From Yersinia kristensenii (GTDB taxonomy: Bacteria > Pseudomonadota > Gammaproteobacteria > Enterobacterales > Enterobacteriaceae): 64,000 nucleotides of DNA. Each line of letters opens with the position of its first letter. Positions within the stretch are counted from its first letter, which is position 1. The position numbers were made by a program, and so were the translations under genes. This document shows positions 31,079-41,602 of this stretch, piece after piece. The notes under the pieces are model-generated. The model saw nothing but the letters and a program-made list of their open reading frames with translations. It did no database searches and had not been told where the DNA came from. The stretch covers positions 2,666,001 through 2,730,000 of the forward strand of contig NZ_UHIY01000001.1 of the NCBI RefSeq assembly GCF_900460525.1, given 5' to 3'.

Positions 31079-31831
31079 TTAGATGATGTCAATTTCTGCA
31101 ACAGAGGGGTAAACGTAGCTTGGGCGGAATGGCATTGCTTCGATATCCGTTAATGTTGAGACACCGGATAGAACCAAAATAGTCTCAAGACCCGCCTGGA
31201 ACCCCGCCAGAATATCAGTGCGCAGGTTATCCCCCACAATGACGGTACTTTCTGAATGCGCCTGCATTTTATTCAGTGCAGCGCGGATAATCCACGGGCT
31301 AGGTTTACCCACATAAAATGGCTTACGGCCAGAGATTTTCTCGATAGGTGCACACAATGCGCCACAGGCCGGTGCAAAACCGTGACCATGGCTATCGGGG
31401 TTGGTAGCAATAAAACGCGCCCCATTGGCGACGAAATAGGCCGCTTTATGCATCATGTCCCAGTTGTATGAGCGGGTTTCACCCACAATCACAAAGTCAG
31501 GATTGATATCAGTAATGGTAAAGCCTGCTTTATACAATTCGTGAACTAATGCGCCTTCACCCACGACATAAGCTTTTTTCCCATCCTGGCGGCGCAGAAA
31601 ATCGGCCGTTGCCATTGCAGAGGTATAAAAAGCACTTTCCGGCACTTCCAGCCCAGCAGAATGAAAACGGTTCGCCAGATCCTGAGCCGTTTGTGAGGGG
31701 TAGTTGGTCAAAATAACCAGCGGCATTCCGGCTTCTTGAATTCGGTTCAGAAATACATCAGCACCGGGTACTGGGTGATTATCATGCAACAACACACCAT
31801 CGATATCGCAAATAACGCTTTTAATTGTCAT
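31079..31831 (-). CDS. nagD: Ribonucleotide monophosphatase (HAD family) NagD/UmpH
   Basis: HAD-superfamily phosphatase of the NagD group, best on UMP/GMP in E. coli, not required for GlcNAc use. Motif I is D-I-D-G-V-L (residues 9-14), motif II I-L-T-N-Y near residue 41, and motif III/IV V-G-D-N-L-R-T-D-I near residue 200. 250 residues. Last gene of nagB-nagA-nagC-nagD, 87 bp after nagC. Confidence 0.95.
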   Translation of the reverse strand: MTIKSVICDIDGVLLHDNHPVPGADVFLNRIQEAGMPLVILTNYPSQTAQDLANRFHSAGLEVPESAFYTSAMATADFLRRQDGKKAYVVGEGALVHELYKAGFTITDINPDFVIVGETRSYNWDMMHKAAYFVANGARFIATNPDSHGHGFAPACGALCAPIEKISGRKPFYVGKPSPWIIRAALNKMQAHSESTVIVGDNLRTDILAGFQAGLETILVLSGVSTLTDIEAMPFRPSYVYPSVAEIDII

Positions 31832-31918
31832 TGTTTAAATTACTCTTTTAGCCGCAGCAATGAGTCACTATAACATGGCCGATTATAGGATCGACTATGC
31901 AACTGCCTTATCTTAAAG

Positions 31919-33139
31919 TCAGTTTTCCAACAGGCGTTGCAGTAATACCCCGTTCAACATAGCGCGCTTGGCTAAGGCAAAAGCCCCAATGGCTGATTGA
32001 TGGTCAAGCTGAGAAGTGACCACCGGTAAATTTTGGCGGAAGTTTTTCAGCACTTGTGTATTAATGCAACCTTGAATGGCGGGGAGCAGGATTTTATGGG
32101 CTTCAATAATTTCCCCAGCAATCACGACTTTTTGCGGGTTAAACAAGTTGATCGCAATGGAGATGGCTTTCCCCAAGTAGCGGCCTACATGTTCAATTAC
32201 CTCACTTGCCAGCAAATCACCTTTGTTCGCGGCCTTGCAGATGGCACCAATATGGCAATCATCCAAGGTTAACTTGCTCGGATAGCCCTGCGTGAGCAGG
32301 TGGCGTACGCGGTTTTCAATGGCCGCATTAGATGCCACGGTTTCCAGACAACCAAAATTACCGCAATAGCAGCGTTCACCCAGGGGATCAATCTGAATAT
32401 GGCCTATCTCACCTACGTTGCCATTGCTGCCTAAAAATATTTGGCTGTTAACAATGATACCGGCACCGGTACCGCGGTGCAGGCGAACCAAAATGGAGTC
32501 TTCGCAGTCACGGGTCGCACCAAAATAGTGCTCAGCCAGCGCCAAACTACGAATATCATGGCCGACGAAGCTGGTGACATTAAACCGATTTTGCAGATTT
32601 TCGACTAACGGCCAGTTGCTAATATTGATATGTGGCATATAGCGCACGATACCTTTGCTCGGCTCAACCAAACCAGGGAGAATGACGGCGATGGCGATCA
32701 ATTCACGTAATTTGCGCTGATAAGCTTCAATAAACTGACTGATGATATTAAATAATGCGTGTTCGAGAGTTTCTTGTGTGCGCTCAGGGAGAGGATAATG
32801 CTCTTCACCCAGCGACTTACCGCTCATATCAAACAGCGTGATAGTGGCATCATGGCGGCCCAGACGGACCGCGATGGTATGGAATTGGCGATTTTCGGTC
32901 ACGATAGAAATCGCCCGGCGACCACCGGTGGAGGCTTGCTGATCGACTTCTTTGATCAGCCCGCGCTCCAACAGTTGACGAGTAATTTTGGTGACACTGG
33001 CGGGAGCGAGCTGGCTGAGATCGGCAATTTGAATGCGCGAAATCGGGCCTTGCTGATCAATGAGCCGATAAACAACGGCGCCATTGAGTTGTTTCACAAG
33101 ATCCACATTACCAATTTGTGACTGTACGCCGGTGCTCAT
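31919..33139 (-). CDS. nagC: N-acetylglucosamine repressor NagC (ROK family)
   Basis: Transcription factor that binds operators of nag, chi and glm-type genes and is released by GlcNAc-6-phosphate. An N-terminal winged helix-turn-helix (about residues 10-75, including S-R-I-Q-I-A-D-L-S-Q-L-A-P-A-S-V-T-K-I) precedes a ROK domain with R-G-T-G-A-G-I and the zinc motif G-H-x9-GxCxCGxxGC (C-Y-C-G-N-F-G-C). ATG at 33139 gives 406 residues, exactly the E. coli length; a TTG one codon upstream is ignored. Likely controls the nag operon itself and chiP 7 kb away. Confidence 0.96.
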   Translation of the reverse strand: MSTGVQSQIGNVDLVKQLNGAVVYRLIDQQGPISRIQIADLSQLAPASVTKITRQLLERGLIKEVDQQASTGGRRAISIVTENRQFHTIAVRLGRHDATITLFDMSGKSLGEEHYPLPERTQETLEHALFNIISQFIEAYQRKLRELIAIAVILPGLVEPSKGIVRYMPHINISNWPLVENLQNRFNVTSFVGHDIRSLALAEHYFGATRDCEDSILVRLHRGTGAGIIVNSQIFLGSNGNVGEIGHIQIDPLGERCYCGNFGCLETVASNAAIENRVRHLLTQGYPSKLTLDDCHIGAICKAANKGDLLASEVIEHVGRYLGKAISIAINLFNPQKVVIAGEIIEAHKILLPAIQGCINTQVLKNFRQNLPVVTSQLDHQSAIGAFALAKRAMLNGVLLQRLLEN

Positions 33140-33155
33140 CAATAAAATTACTCGC

Positions 33156-34307
33156 TTATTTTAAAACCTCGTTACCGTTAACGATGGTTTTAGTGATTTT
33201 ATAATCGCGGGTAAAGGCAGTCAGGTTGGCCACTTTGCCAGCTTCAATACTCCCTAACTGCTTATCCACGCCAATTGCGCGGGCCGCATAAAGTGTCGCC
33301 ATGCGCAATGCTTCATCCAGCGCAATGCCAACATGCTCAACACTATTTTGTACTGCTTCTATCATGGTCAGTGCTGAGCCACTTAGTGTGCCATTTTCAT
33401 CTACACATAAGCCATTGCGATAGTATATTGTTTTACCAGCAAAAATAAATTGATCAATTTCAGTACCCGCGCCAGCCGGAGCAGTTGCATCAGTGACCAG
33501 CACCAACTTTTCGCCTTTCAGCTTCTTCGCATTACGAATGTTGGCCCAATCTACATGCAACCCATCAGCAATGACGCCAGTGTACACTTCTGGCGTGTCG
33601 AAAATTGCCCCAATCAGGCCCGGTTCGCGCCCGGAGATGTAAGGCATTGCATTATAAAGGTGCGTGGCAAAGCGGATACCGGCGGCAAAACCTTGACGGG
33701 CTTGCTGATAGGTCGCATTTGAGTGACCGGAAGAAACCAAAATACCGGCCTCTGTAAGCTGACGAATATATTTGGCGTCAACCATTTCTGGAGCCAAAGT
33801 CACTTTGGTTATGACATCTGCATTGGCACACAGATAATCAATCATTTCAGCGCTAGGTTTACGGATAAATGCCGGGTTATGAGTGCCTTTCTTCTGCGGG
33901 CTAATATAAGGCCCTTCCAGATGCAGGCCCAAAGCTTGATGCTGATTTTTTTGCAGATATGCACGCATGACATCTACGCCGTGCTTCATATATTCATCGC
34001 TGCAAGTAATCAGTGTTGGCAGGAAGCTGGTGCATCCTGACTTTTCATTCGCGCGCTGCATGATTTCCAGCGTCTTTTCGGAGATGGCCTCAAGCGAATC
34101 ATTGAATTGCACGCCACCGCAGCCATTAAGCTGAACATCGATAAAACCGGGGGCCAGAATGGCGCCACCCAGGTCGCGTACCTCAATGCCAGCCGGAAGT
34201 TCATCGGCAGGACAGATACGTTCGATCAATCCGTTAGCCACGACAACAGCGTGATTATCCAGTACTTCATGGCTGGTATAAATACGGCCGTGAGTTAAAG
34301 CGTACAT
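33156..34307 (-). CDS. nagA: N-acetylglucosamine-6-phosphate deacetylase
   Basis: Amidohydrolase removing acetate from GlcNAc-6-phosphate. The metal-site glutamate is in H-L-E-G-P-Y near residue 131; the zinc histidines are in S-S-G-H-S-N-A near residue 195 and in F-A-T-H-L-Y-N-A-M near residue 216; the catalytic aspartate is in L-V-T-D-A-T-A-P near residue 273. 383 residues. It lies 19 bp after nagB and 16 bp before nagC. Confidence 0.97.
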   Translation of the reverse strand: MYALTHGRIYTSHEVLDNHAVVVANGLIERICPADELPAGIEVRDLGGAILAPGFIDVQLNGCGGVQFNDSLEAISEKTLEIMQRANEKSGCTSFLPTLITCSDEYMKHGVDVMRAYLQKNQHQALGLHLEGPYISPQKKGTHNPAFIRKPSAEMIDYLCANADVITKVTLAPEMVDAKYIRQLTEAGILVSSGHSNATYQQARQGFAAGIRFATHLYNAMPYISGREPGLIGAIFDTPEVYTGVIADGLHVDWANIRNAKKLKGEKLVLVTDATAPAGAGTEIDQFIFAGKTIYYRNGLCVDENGTLSGSALTMIEAVQNSVEHVGIALDEALRMATLYAARAIGVDKQLGSIEAGKVANLTAFTRDYKITKTIVNGNEVLK

Positions 34308-34326
34308 CTTAGCCCCCTAATAACTG

Positions 34327-35127
34327 TTACAGATTCTTGATGTTTTCAGCTTCTAATTCGCTGAAATATTTTACAGTTTTAACCTTCAATTCCATAGTAG
34401 AAGGTTCATCGCACACCATGATGGCTTTGGCATGCAGTTGCAGGCAACTGATGGTCCACATGTGGTTGATGCTGCCTTCGACGGCGGCTTGCAAGGCTTG
34501 CGCTTTACCGCGACCGGTCACCAGAATCATCACTTCTTCAGCATCCAGTAATGTGCCCACACCGACGGTAAGTGCATATTTCGGCACGAGGTTTGCATCA
34601 CCACCAAAGAAGCGTGAGTTCGCGATGCGAGTTTCTTCGGTCAGGGTTTTGATGCGGGTACGAGAGGCTAAAGAAGACGCCGGTTCATTAAAGGCAATGT
34701 GGCCATCAACACCCACGCCCCCCATGAACAGGTTAATTTTGCCGTAAGACTTCATTTTTTCTTCGTAACGACGACATTCTTCATCAATATCAGGCGCGTT
34801 ACCATTCAGCAGATTGATATTTTCAGCCGGGATATCGACATGATCAAAGAAGTTAGTGTGCATGAAGGTGTAGTAGCTTTCTGGGTGCTCTTGCGGCAGC
34901 CCAACATATTCATCCATGTTGAAAGTAACCACATTCTTGAAGCTAACTTCACCGGCTTTATACAACGCAACCAAGTGCTTATAGGCTTCCATCGGTGTGC
35001 CGCCAGTAGGCAAACCCAGTACAAATGGGCGCTCGGCGGTTGGTTTAAATGCATTGATGCGGTTAACGATATAACGTGCGGCCCATTTACCAACTTCTGT
35101 GGTGTTTTTCAGTGGGATAAGTCTCAT
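34327..35127 (-). CDS. nagB: Glucosamine-6-phosphate deaminase
   Basis: Isomerises and deaminates glucosamine-6-phosphate to fructose-6-phosphate; allosterically activated by GlcNAc-6-phosphate in E. coli. The phosphate loop G-L-P-T-G-G-T-P near residues 38-45, the catalytic F-N-M-D-E-Y near residue 69, and [13 protein letters not shown] near residue 140 are intact. 266 residues, the E. coli length. First gene of nagBACD, divergent from nagE. Confidence 0.97.
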   Translation of the reverse strand: MRLIPLKNTTEVGKWAARYIVNRINAFKPTAERPFVLGLPTGGTPMEAYKHLVALYKAGEVSFKNVVTFNMDEYVGLPQEHPESYYTFMHTNFFDHVDIPAENINLLNGNAPDIDEECRRYEEKMKSYGKINLFMGGVGVDGHIAFNEPASSLASRTRIKTLTEETRIANSRFFGGDANLVPKYALTVGVGTLLDAEEVMILVTGRGKAQALQAAVEGSINHMWTISCLQLHAKAIMVCDEPSTMELKVKTVKYFSELEAENIKNL

Positions 35128-35480
35128 CTTGCACCTCTTTGATTGCTAATAATGGCTATACTCTACGCGGATTGAATCATTCAGATAAGCGTAACTCAGA
35201 TTTTGACTCATGCGTTGGTACAATGCTTTGTTCATTTTTCGAATGATAAAATAAGTTTTGTGTCATGGCTAGTGCATTGGTGCTTTTTGACTGGTTTTTG
35301 GTGACATTTATCACAAAATAGGGGGTTTTAATTTGCGTTACGAAATAAATTTTTTACACTCCGCAATGAGTAATACGTGCCGTGAATAAATAGAAAGTGT
35401 GCCATGCGTTTTTCTAAAAGGTAGTGAGTCAAATAAATAAACTACTTAAAGGGTCCGATATCGGACGAATAGGGGGAAAG
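35128..35480. promoter_or_regulatory. Divergent nagB-nagE control region
   Basis: In E. coli NagC binds two operators here and forms a repression loop, and CRP activates. Seen: an excellent CRP site (listed separately) and two AT-rich palindrome-like segments that could be NagC boxes: 35234-35252 (ATTTT / AAAAT arms) on the nagB side and 35338-35357 (TTACGAAAT...TTTTTTAC) on the nagE side. The NagC assignments are inference. Confidence 0.5.
35300..35315. promoter_or_regulatory. CRP-cAMP binding site between nagB and nagE
   Basis: GGTGA-N6-TCACA matches the TGTGA-N6-TCACA consensus at nine of ten arm bases. Its place in the middle of the divergent region agrees with catabolite activation of both nag units. 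Confidence 0.8.
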
Positions 35481-37514
35481 GTGAATATTCTTAGTTACTT
35501 GCAAAAAGTGGGTCGGGCTTTGATGGTCCCAGTGGCCACACTGCCTGCTGCCGCGATATTGATGGGTGTGGGCTACTGGATAGATCCGGTCAGCTGGGGT
35601 GGTGATAATGCGCTAGCGGCATTGTTTATCAAGTCCGGTGCCGCCATCATCGACAATATGTCCGTGCTGTTCGCCATTGGTGTGGCTTATGGTATGTCAA
35701 AAGACAAAGATGGTGCTGCTGCACTGACCGGCTTTGTGGGCTTCCTGGTATTGACGACATTGTGTTCGCCAGCCGCGGTGTCAATGATTCAAAAGATTCC
35801 GGTTGATCAGGTTCCTGCTGCTTTCGGCAAAATCAACAACCAGTTCGTGGGTATCCTGGTGGGTATCATCTCTGCTGAGTTGTACAACCGCTTCAGCAGC
35901 GTTGAATTGCCAAAAGCACTCTCTTTCTTCAGCGGTCGCCGTCTGGTTCCGATTCTGACGTCTTTCCTGATGATCGTGGTTGCCTTTATTCTGATGTACG
36001 TTTGGCCACTGATTTATAACGCATTGGTGACTTTCGGCGAATACATCAAAGATATGGGTTCTGTGGGCGCGGGTATCTATGCCTTCTTCAACCGCTTACT
36101 GATTCCAGTCGGTCTGCATCACGCCCTGAACTCGGTGTTCTGGTTTGACGTTGCCGGTATTAACGATATCCCTAACTTCTTGGGTGGCCAACAGTCCATC
36201 GATAGCGGTAAAGCTGTGGTCGGTATCACTGGCCGTTATCAGGCAGGTTTCTTCCCAATTATGATGTTTGGTTTACCTGGTGCTGCGCTGGCGATTTATC
36301 ACTGCGCACGCCCGGAAAACAGAGCAAAAGTAGCGGGTATCATGTTGGCGGGGGCATTCGCTGCCTTCTTCACCGGTATCACTGAACCACTTGAATTCTC
36401 CTTCATGTTCGTGGCTCCAGTGTTGTACTTCCTCCATGCTGTGCTGACCGGTATTTCTGTGTTCATTGCCGCCAGTATGCATTGGATTGCAGGTTTTGGT
36501 TTCAGTGCTGGTCTGGTGGATATGGTGCTGTCTTCCCGCAACCCGCTGGCGACACACTGGTACATGCTGATCCCGCAAGGTCTGGTGTTCTTCGTCATCT
36601 ACTACGTGGTATTCCGTTTCACCATCAATAAATTCAACTTGCTGACTCCAGGCCGTGAACTGGCGGTTGAAGGCAGTGAAGAAGATGGCTATGACGTGAA
36701 TGTTGATAAAACGCCAGAAATTAACGAAAGCGAAATTAATGGTTTAGCGCGTCGTTACATTGGTGCCATCGGCGGTTCAGATAACCTGACAGGGATTGAT
36801 GCTTGCATCACCCGTTTGCGTTTGAACGTGAAAGATTCTGCTTTGGTCAATGACAGTGTTGCCAAACGTTTGGGCGCTTCAGGTGTTATTCGTCTGAACA
36901 AACAAAGTGTGCAAGTGATTGTCGGTACTCGTGCGGAATTAATCGCTTCGGCAATGCGTACGGTATTGGCCGGTGGCCCGGTTCCAGCGGCAAGTAGCTC
37001 CGTTGCTCCTGCTGCGGCCAAGCCTCAAGCGGTCATTAATACCGCGAAAACAGCTTCCTTGATATTGGTTTCTCCAATCACCGGTGATGTTGTGGCTTTG
37101 GAAGAGGTTCCTGATGAAGCCTTTGCCAGTAAAGCGGTAGGTGAAGGTATTGCCATTCGTCCGACGGATAAAACAGTGGTTTCTCCGGCGAACGGTACCA
37201 TCGTAAAAATCTTCAATACTGACCATGCTTTCTGCCTGGAAACTGAAACCGGCGCTGAAATTGTGGTTCATATCGGGATTGATACCGTGAAACTGAACGG
37301 CCAGGGCTTTGCACGTCTGGTTGAAGAAGGTGCCACTGTGGTTGCTGGTCAACCGGTGCTGGAACTGGACTTGGCTTATCTGAATGCTAATGCGCGCTCA
37401 ATGATTAGCCCAGTTGTCGTCAGTAATATTGATGATTATGCCGGTATCTCGGTGTTGGCGGGCGGCTCTGTGGTTGCCGGTCAAAGCCAGTTATTTGAGA
37501 TCCAAGGCAAATAA
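35481..37514 (+). CDS. nagE: PTS N-acetylglucosamine transporter subunit IICBA
   Basis: Three-domain PTS permease that imports and phosphorylates GlcNAc. IIC: about ten membrane helices, residues 1-380. IIB: phospho-cysteine Cys442 in D-A-C-I-T-R-L-R. IIA: phospho-histidine His597 in V-V-H-I-G-I-D-T. GTG at 35481 is chosen (677 residues): AGGGGG precedes it by four bases and the product then begins N-I-L-S-Y-L-Q like the family (N-I-L-G-F-F in E. coli). An upstream GTG at 35424 would add 19 residues and has only a weak AAGG. Confidence 0.93.
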   Translation: MNILSYLQKVGRALMVPVATLPAAAILMGVGYWIDPVSWGGDNALAALFIKSGAAIIDNMSVLFAIGVAYGMSKDKDGAAALTGFVGFLVLTTLCSPAAVSMIQKIPVDQVPAAFGKINNQFVGILVGIISAELYNRFSSVELPKALSFFSGRRLVPILTSFLMIVVAFILMYVWPLIYNALVTFGEYIKDMGSVGAGIYAFFNRLLIPVGLHHALNSVFWFDVAGINDIPNFLGGQQSIDSGKAVVGITGRYQAGFFPIMMFGLPGAALAIYHCARPENRAKVAGIMLAGAFAAFFTGITEPLEFSFMFVAPVLYFLHAVLTGISVFIAASMHWIAGFGFSAGLVDMVLSSRNPLATHWYMLIPQGLVFFVIYYVVFRFTINKFNLLTPGRELAVEGSEEDGYDVNVDKTPEINESEINGLARRYIGAIGGSDNLTGIDACITRLRLNVKDSALVNDSVAKRLGASGVIRLNKQSVQVIVGTRAELIASAMRTVLAGGPVPAASSSVAPAAAKPQAVINTAKTASLILVSPITGDVVALEEVPDEAFASKAVGEGIAIRPTDKTVVSPANGTIVKIFNTDHAFCLETETGAEIVVHIGIDTVKLNGQGFARLVEEGATVVAGQPVLELDLAYLNANARSMISPVVVSNIDDYAGISVLAGGSVVAGQSQLFEIQGK

Positions 37515-37582
37515 TCAGTTTAAGATTCGCAGTGAAAAAGTGCTGATGTACTGAGTCACTGACCTGAGTTTTAATCGAAGCA

Positions 37583-37614
37583 GCGGGAAGAGAGCAATCT
37601 CTTCCCGCTTTTTT
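37583..37614 (+). terminator. Rho-independent terminator of nagE
   Basis: An 11-bp perfect stem (37583-37593 with 37598-37608, GCAA tetraloop) followed by TTTTTT. Confidence 0.93.
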
Positions 37615-37663
37615 GTTTTATTTACTGTAACAAACGGTTGTTTCCAAGTCGGGCTTGTTGGAT

Positions 37664-37793
37664 TATACCTGTCATCTTTCAAGTTGCAGGTGTGTTGGCT
37701 GCTCTCATTCACCCGAATCACTTACTTGTGTAAGCTCATCGGGACTCTCTCGTTTGCCGCCTTCCTGCATGCTTGAAATCTATTAGGTAAATA
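37664..37793. repeat. ERIC element between nagE and glnS
   Basis: About 130 bp. It runs from TATACCTGTCATCTTTCAAG and GTTGCAGGTG at the left, through the palindromic core CACTTACTTGTGTAAGCTCA, to GCCTTCCTGCATGCTTGAAA and TTAGGTAAATA at the right. Core and ends match the enterobacterial repetitive intergenic consensus as remembered. It lies just upstream of glnS and may be transcribed in its leader. Confidence 0.85.
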
Positions 37794-37833
37794 TGCGGTT
37801 ATATTTGTTGCGTTTGCATTGAGGAATAGAACA

Positions 37834-39501
37834 ATGAGTGAGGCAGAAGCCCGCCCGAGTAATTTTATCCGTCAGATTATTGACGAAGATTTAGCCAGCG
37901 GCAAACACACGTCGGTTCATACCCGCTTTCCACCTGAGCCAAACGGCTACTTGCATATTGGCCATGCGAAGTCTATTTGCCTGAATTTTGGTATTGCACA
38001 AGACTATCAGGGCCAATGCAATCTGCGTTTTGATGACACCAACCCGGTGAAAGAAGATGTCGAGTTCGTCGAGTCGATTAAACACGACGTAGAGTGGCTA
38101 GGCTTCACCTGGAGCGGTGATGTACGCTACTCCTCAGACTATTTTGATCAATTGTTCCAGTACGCTGTAGAGCTGATTAACAAGGGCTTGGCGTATGTGG
38201 ATGAGCTGACTGCTGAGCAAATGCGCGAATATCGCGGCACACTGACCGCACCGGGCAAAAATAGCCCTTATCGCGATCGCAGTGTGGAAGAGAACCTGGC
38301 GCTGTTTGAGAAAATGCGTGCCGGTGGTTTTGCTGAAGGCACCGCTTGTTTGCGTGCTAAAATCGACATGGCGTCGCCGTTTATGGTGATGCGTGACCCC
38401 GTGCTGTATCGCATTAAGTTTGCCGAGCATCACCAGTCTGGTAACAAGTGGTGCATCTACCCGATGTATGACTTTACCCATTGTATTTCTGATGCGATCG
38501 AAGGAATTACCCATTCACTCTGTACTTTAGAGTTCCAGGATAACCGTCGCTTGTATGATTGGGTGCTGGATAATATCTCCATTGAATGTCATCCGCGTCA
38601 GTATGAGTTCTCGCGCCTGAATCTCGAATATTCCATTATGTCGAAGCGTAAGCTGAACCAATTGGTGACTGAGAAGGTAGTTGAGGGTTGGGATGACCCA
38701 CGTATGCCGACCATCTCTGGCTTGCGTCGCCGTGGCTATACTGCCGCATCCATTCGTGAATTCTGCCGCCGTATTGGTGTCACCAAGCAGGATAACAACG
38801 TTGAGATGATGGCGCTGGAATCCTGTATCCGTGATGATCTCAACGAAAATGCCCCACGGGCTATGGCCGTTCTTGATCCTATCAAGGTGGTTATTGAGAA
38901 CCGTGCGGCAGGGGAAGAGTGGCTGACCATGCCAAATCACCCGAATAACCCGGATATGGGCACCCGTCAGGTACCTTTTGACAGTGAGATTTATATTGAT
39001 CGCGCTGATTTCCGTGAAGAAGCCAATAAACAATACAAGCGCTTGGTACTGGGTAAAGAAGTGCGTCTGCGTAATGCTTATGTGCTCAAAGCTGAGCGCG
39101 TTGAAAAAGACGCAGAAGGTAATGTCACGACACTTTATTGCAGCTATGACGCAGAGACTTTAAACAAAGATCCTGCTGACGGCCGTAAAGTGAAAGGGGT
39201 TATCCATTGGGTTTCGGTTAAACATGCCTTGCCAGCGGAAATCCGTTTATATGACCGTTTGTTTAGTGTACCAAACCCTGCGGCAGCGGAAGACTTCTTG
39301 TCCACCATTAACCCTGAGTCTTTGATTATCCGTCAGGGCTTTGTTGAACCGAGCCTGGTTGATGCGACACCAGAAAAAACCTATCAGTTTGAACGTGAAG
39401 GTTATTTCTGTGCCGATAGTCGCTATTCACGCCCAGACTCGCTGGTGTTTAACCGTACTGTAGGTCTGCGTGATACTTGGGCTGCTAAAGTCACTAACTG
39501 A
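37834..39501 (+). CDS. glnS: Glutaminyl-tRNA synthetase
   Basis: Class I synthetase charging tRNA-Gln, whose three genes stand 9 kb away. H-I-G-H follows P-N-G-Y-L near residue 40, and the KMSKS-type motif is M-S-K-R-K near residue 270; two C-terminal beta-barrels bind the anticodon. ATG at 37834 gives 555 residues (M-S-E-A-E-A-R-P) and GAGG lies nine bases before it. A TTG five codons upstream is not used by the family. Confidence 0.97.
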   Translation: MSEAEARPSNFIRQIIDEDLASGKHTSVHTRFPPEPNGYLHIGHAKSICLNFGIAQDYQGQCNLRFDDTNPVKEDVEFVESIKHDVEWLGFTWSGDVRYSSDYFDQLFQYAVELINKGLAYVDELTAEQMREYRGTLTAPGKNSPYRDRSVEENLALFEKMRAGGFAEGTACLRAKIDMASPFMVMRDPVLYRIKFAEHHQSGNKWCIYPMYDFTHCISDAIEGITHSLCTLEFQDNRRLYDWVLDNISIECHPRQYEFSRLNLEYSIMSKRKLNQLVTEKVVEGWDDPRMPTISGLRRRGYTAASIREFCRRIGVTKQDNNVEMMALESCIRDDLNENAPRAMAVLDPIKVVIENRAAGEEWLTMPNHPNNPDMGTRQVPFDSEIYIDRADFREEANKQYKRLVLGKEVRLRNAYVLKAERVEKDAEGNVTTLYCSYDAETLNKDPADGRKVKGVIHWVSVKHALPAEIRLYDRLFSVPNPAAAEDFLSTINPESLIIRQGFVEPSLVDATPEKTYQFEREGYFCADSRYSRPDSLVFNRTVGLRDTWAAKVTN

Positions 39502-39527
39502 TTTTAGTCCCCAGATTCACTTCAATT

Positions 39528-39553
39528 GGCGTGGCTTAATCCACGCCTTTTTT
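39528..39553 (+). terminator. Rho-independent terminator of glnS
   Basis: A 7-bp perfect GC-rich stem (39528-39534 with 39541-39547, 6-nt loop) followed by TTTTTT. Confidence 0.92.
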
Positions 39554-39923
39554 ATGCCCATTATAGGGTTATTGTTAGTTTTACTAAACGCGGCCCTATC
39601 CTTTCAATTTTCTCTCTTTCCCATCCTCTTCTATGGTCAATCTCGACTGATTGTATTCTTTTCCCTCCTTTGAGTGGCTATCTGTAAGTCTTTCTTAAAT
39701 ATTCGCTTTACGAATTAACTAAGTAAATAACACTATTTTACTCGGATAAATCTTATGTTTTATTGGTTAAGCTGAAACCATTCAAGATGTCAATATGAGA
39801 CGATTTTACTTCGCCGCCATCCTCTTATGCATTGTTTTTAAAGCTTTTGTGAACTCTGTAATATTTTTTCACAGTTATGTGCTCATTGTCATACTTTGAA
39901 TAATTAGCTCCTTTTTTGATTGA

Positions 39924-39943
39924 TAATTCGCGTCGCGAAAAAT
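39924..39943. promoter_or_regulatory. NagC/Mlc-type operator upstream of chiP
   Basis: TTCGCG-T-CGCGAA (39927-39939), a perfect 6-1-6 palindrome with AT-rich flanks, agrees with the operator class shared by the ROK repressors NagC and Mlc. In E. coli NagC represses chiP. It is about 200 bp before the chiP start, consistent with a promoter close by and a long leader. Confidence 0.65.
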
Positions 39944-40117
39944 AGTCTATATTCCAGCAGCAATCTTCGTGAGTGTGTATTTCGACAGCGAGGGTTGTTT
40001 TTTAAATGAGCAACTGCTGGTGGAGATTTCTTCCCAGCAAAACTTTACCCACTAGGGTTTTTTTGAGGCTAAACCTGTGAGCTGTGGTGGACACAGGGAC
40101 GGCACTTTAAATGTGAT

Positions 40118-40132
40118 GTCAAAGAGGAATTT
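40118..40132 (+). promoter_or_regulatory. Predicted ChiX sRNA pairing site over the chiP ribosome-binding site
   Basis: GTCAAAGAGGAATTT includes the Shine-Dalgarno GAGGAA and is the exact complement of the seed of E. coli/Salmonella ChiX (AAAUUCCUCUUUGAC) as I recall it. ChiX with Hfq silences chiP translation until chitobiose mRNA traps it. The ChiX gene is not in this window. Confidence 0.75.
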
Positions 40133-40138
40133 TTTCAT

Positions 40139-41542
40139 ATGGTTACGCACGGTGCTAAACGTAAAACATTGGCGCTCGCAGTCGCGGGTGCATTGTTAGG
40201 AACGGGGTTTATGGTTGCCCCAGAAGCCAAGGCAGAGGGCTTTGTTGATGATTCATCACTGACGGGTGGTATTTACTATTGGCAGCGTCAGCGTGACCGT
40301 AAGGATTTAACGCCGGGTAGCGCAGAGTATGGCAAGTATGTTGCTAACCTGCATCACTCCACATTTAACGCCAACCTGGACTTCTCGTCCGGCTATGCCG
40401 CAGATATGTTCGGTATCGACTTAGCGGCTTTTGGCGCAGTTGAAATGACCAACAGCGGCCCCGCGGCACCAAACGAAATTGGCTTCAGTGATGCCAAAAC
40501 CCGTTGGGATGAAAAATGGACCGGCGATAAGAGTGGTGTCAGTATTTACAAAGCTGCCGCCAAATTCAAATTAGGTGATTTCTGGGCGCGTGGTGGTTAT
40601 ATCCAACCTACTGGCCAGACACTGTTAGCCCCACACTGGAGCTTTATGCCAGGCACCTATCGTGGTGCTGAGGGTGGCGCGAAATTCGATTTCGATTCTG
40701 CGGGCGCACTGTCCATGTCTTACATGTGGACTGATGAATATAAAGCGCCGTGGTATCAGAATATGTATAACTTCCGCCAAGCTGATGGCAAGACTGGCAT
40801 AAGTTACCTGCAATCAATTGGTGCCAAATACGACTTTAAAAACAAGCTAGTGCTGGAAGCCGCATTCGGTCAAGCCAAAGATTACATGGACCAATACTTT
40901 GCGAAAGCCTCTTATGCTTTCCCGGTGGCGGGTAATGATCTGCGGACTTCTTACCAGTTCTACGGCGCGAAAGATAAAGTCGATGGCGGTTTCAACGATG
41001 TGAATGACGTCTATGACGGTCTTGCCTGGTTACAAGCATTGACTCTGGGTTATACCACCGGGCCATTGGATTGGCGTTTGGAGGGGACTTGGGCCAAAGC
41101 TGAGGGTAACCAAGGTTACTTCTTGCAACGTATGACCCCAGGCTATGCAACTTCCAATGGTCGCTTGGACGTGTGGTGGGATTCCCGTTCTGACTTCAAC
41201 GCCAACGGCGAAAAAGCGTTGTTTGGTGGCGTGATGTATGACCTGAAAAACTGGAATATGGCCGGTTGGTCAGTTGGGACTTCCTATGCTTATGGTTGGG
41301 ATGCCAAACCGAGCACCAATCCAATTTATGACCAGAATGTGCGTTTGAAAGAATCTGCATGGAACTTTGACGTGCTCTACACCCTGCAAGAAGGCCGGGC
41401 GAAAGGCACATTATTCAAACTGCATTACACCATGTATGACAACCACACCAACATCCCAAGCTATGGTGGCGGTTTCGGCAACGTATTCCAGGATGAAAAA
41501 GACGTCAAATTCATCGTGATTGCGCCATTTACTATCTTCTGA
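40139..41542 (+). CDS. chiP: Chitoporin, OprD-family outer-membrane channel
   Basis: Outer-membrane porin for chitooligosaccharides. A signal peptide (cleavage after A-K-A near residue 32) precedes a beta-barrel rich in alternating aromatic/polar strands and ending in Phe (A-P-F-T-I-F), the C-terminal signature for BAM-dependent insertion. 467 residues, OprD superfamily. First gene of chiP-chiQ-chitobiase. Regulation: NagC-type operator, and ChiX pairing over the ribosome-binding site. Confidence 0.93.
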   Translation: MVTHGAKRKTLALAVAGALLGTGFMVAPEAKAEGFVDDSSLTGGIYYWQRQRDRKDLTPGSAEYGKYVANLHHSTFNANLDFSSGYAADMFGIDLAAFGAVEMTNSGPAAPNEIGFSDAKTRWDEKWTGDKSGVSIYKAAAKFKLGDFWARGGYIQPTGQTLLAPHWSFMPGTYRGAEGGAKFDFDSAGALSMSYMWTDEYKAPWYQNMYNFRQADGKTGISYLQSIGAKYDFKNKLVLEAAFGQAKDYMDQYFAKASYAFPVAGNDLRTSYQFYGAKDKVDGGFNDVNDVYDGLAWLQALTLGYTTGPLDWRLEGTWAKAEGNQGYFLQRMTPGYATSNGRLDVWWDSRSDFNANGEKALFGGVMYDLKNWNMAGWSVGTSYAYGWDAKPSTNPIYDQNVRLKESAWNFDVLYTLQEGRAKGTLFKLHYTMYDNHTNIPSYGGGFGNVFQDEKDVKFIVIAPFTIF

Positions 41543-41602
41543 TTTTACCCCGTTTGATTGCCATCCCCGGCCGCCGTGCCGGGGACACAATGGAGTGCCA
41601 CC

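Larger units (their letters stand above)
39502..40138. other. 637-bp region between glnS and chiP
   Basis: Holds the glnS terminator, a NagC/Mlc-type operator at 39924-39943 and the chiP leader with a ChiX-pairing site. The stretch from about 39560 to 39900 is AT-rich with no gene seen on either strand. Confidence 0.65.

Noticed and set aside
30908..31153. 81-codon plus-strand frame in the asnB-nagD gap
   Set aside because: No ribosome-binding site, ends inside nagD antisense, composition without protein-like pattern.
39470..39673. 67-codon hydrophobic plus-strand frame after glnS
   Set aside because: It starts inside glnS and reads through the glnS terminator; hydrophobicity comes from the T-rich sequence.
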